This document shows, in pieces, positions 5,492 to 5,744 of a DNA stretch of 5,744 nucleotides. Within the stretch, counting starts at the first letter, position 1; each line of letters opens with the position of its first letter. The notes below the pieces were generated by a model that did not search any database, was not told where the DNA came from, and worked only from the letters and a program-made list of their open reading frames with translations. The DNA lies in the NCBI GenBank assembly GCA_023415815.1, contig JAEZJL010000367.1, positions 1 through 5,744 of the forward strand, written 5' to 3'. The stretch is from Bacillota bacterium. Lineage in GTDB: Bacteria > Bacillota > Clostridia > Acetivibrionales > DTU013. Position numbers and translations under genes: made by a program.

Positions 5492-5522
5492 ACTTATTAT
5501 GTAACTAAATGGAGGAAATTTC

Positions 5523-5744
5523 GTGGATATTCTTGACATACGGAGCTTCGGCGGAAAGAATATTTACAGCCTGAGACCCGTAATAAGGGCGGAAATAGAT
5601 ATCGGGGAGTTATACGATACGCCCACCAGCTCAATAAAAGATTTCAATCCGAATATGATACGCCTTTTCCCAGGCCTTAAAAAACATCTCTGCTCGCTCG
5701 GATACGAGGGAGGCTTTCTGGAAAGGTTACGCGAAGGCACCTAT
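5523..5744 (+). CDS. cphA: Cyanophycin synthetase, N-terminal part (runs off the window)
   Basis: Seventy-four codons are open to the right edge. The start is GTG (5523), with GGAGG at 5511-5515 and a 7-nt gap. The sequence begins DILDIRSFGGKNIYSLRPVI and continues with EIDIGELYDTPT, LFPGLKKHLCS and GYEGGFLERLREGTY. This is the typical N-terminal domain of CphA, where IRxxxGxNxxSxxPVI, LPGLxxHxCSxGxxGGFxxRLxxGTY is conserved. CphA is an ATP-dependent ligase that adds Asp to the backbone and Arg to the side chain. The full protein is normally about 870-900 residues, so the ATP-grasp and Mur-ligase-like domains lie outside the window. The strong ribosome binding site and the 31-bp gap after cphB indicate the same operon. 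This N-terminal domain does not by itself show whether the enzyme is a standard CphA1 or another subtype. Confidence 0.93.
   Translation, partial: MDILDIRSFGGKNIYSLRPVIRAEIDIGELYDTPTSSIKDFNPNMIRLFPGLKKHLCSLGYEGGFLERLREGTY

Overview
The window looks like a chromosomal segment from an anaerobic, Gram-positive bacterium of the Firmicutes, most likely Clostridia. The evidence is strong AGGAGG-type ribosome binding sites, several TTG and GTG starts, a Clostridia-type lipoprotein signal on the peptide-binding protein, T-tailed intrinsic terminators, and a heterotroph-style cyanophycin gene set. The genus cannot be named from this sequence alone.

Layout. (1) Positions 1-1868 are the end of an oligopeptide ABC-transporter operon. 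They hold the last 35 codons of an OppD/OppF-type ATPase, a small intergenic hairpin, a full-length peptide-binding lipoprotein (OppA-like) and a clear intrinsic terminator. (2) Positions 1869-2182 are non-coding. They contain an array of 50-bp tandem repeats with a palindromic core, ending in an almost perfect 32-bp palindrome five bases beyond the stop codon of the next gene. (3) Positions 2183-2821 (minus strand) encode a LexA-family protein. Its DNA-binding domain looks intact and it keeps the catalytic serine, but the Ala-Gly cleavage site and the catalytic lysine are not visible. (4) Positions 2822-3044 are a very AT-rich (about 22% GC) divergent promoter region. (5) From 3045 to the window end is a plus-strand cyanophycin locus: an isoaspartyl dipeptidase (iadA type), a small three-helix membrane protein, cyanophycinase (cphB) and the first 74 codons of cyanophycin synthetase (cphA), which runs off the window.

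How the genes fit together. CphA makes the nitrogen-storage polymer cyanophycin (a poly-aspartate backbone with arginine on the side-chain carboxyls). CphB cuts it to beta-Asp-Arg dipeptides, and the isoaspartyl dipeptidase splits these into Asp and Arg. Synthesis and both steps of breakdown are therefore encoded together. The small membrane protein inside this set has no assigned role, and the divergent LexA-like protein is a candidate local regulator. The opp genes are separated from the locus by a terminator, so any link between peptide uptake and the polymer is speculative.

Points most worth a second look: the apparently non-cleavable LexA paralogue next to a nitrogen-storage operon; the lysine-to-glutamate change at the metal-bridging position of the dipeptidase; the 50-bp repeats whose differences are all transitions; a 19-bp near-identical direct repeat on either side of the lexA-like segment; and a short upstream reading frame in frame with cphB, separated from it by an amber codon.
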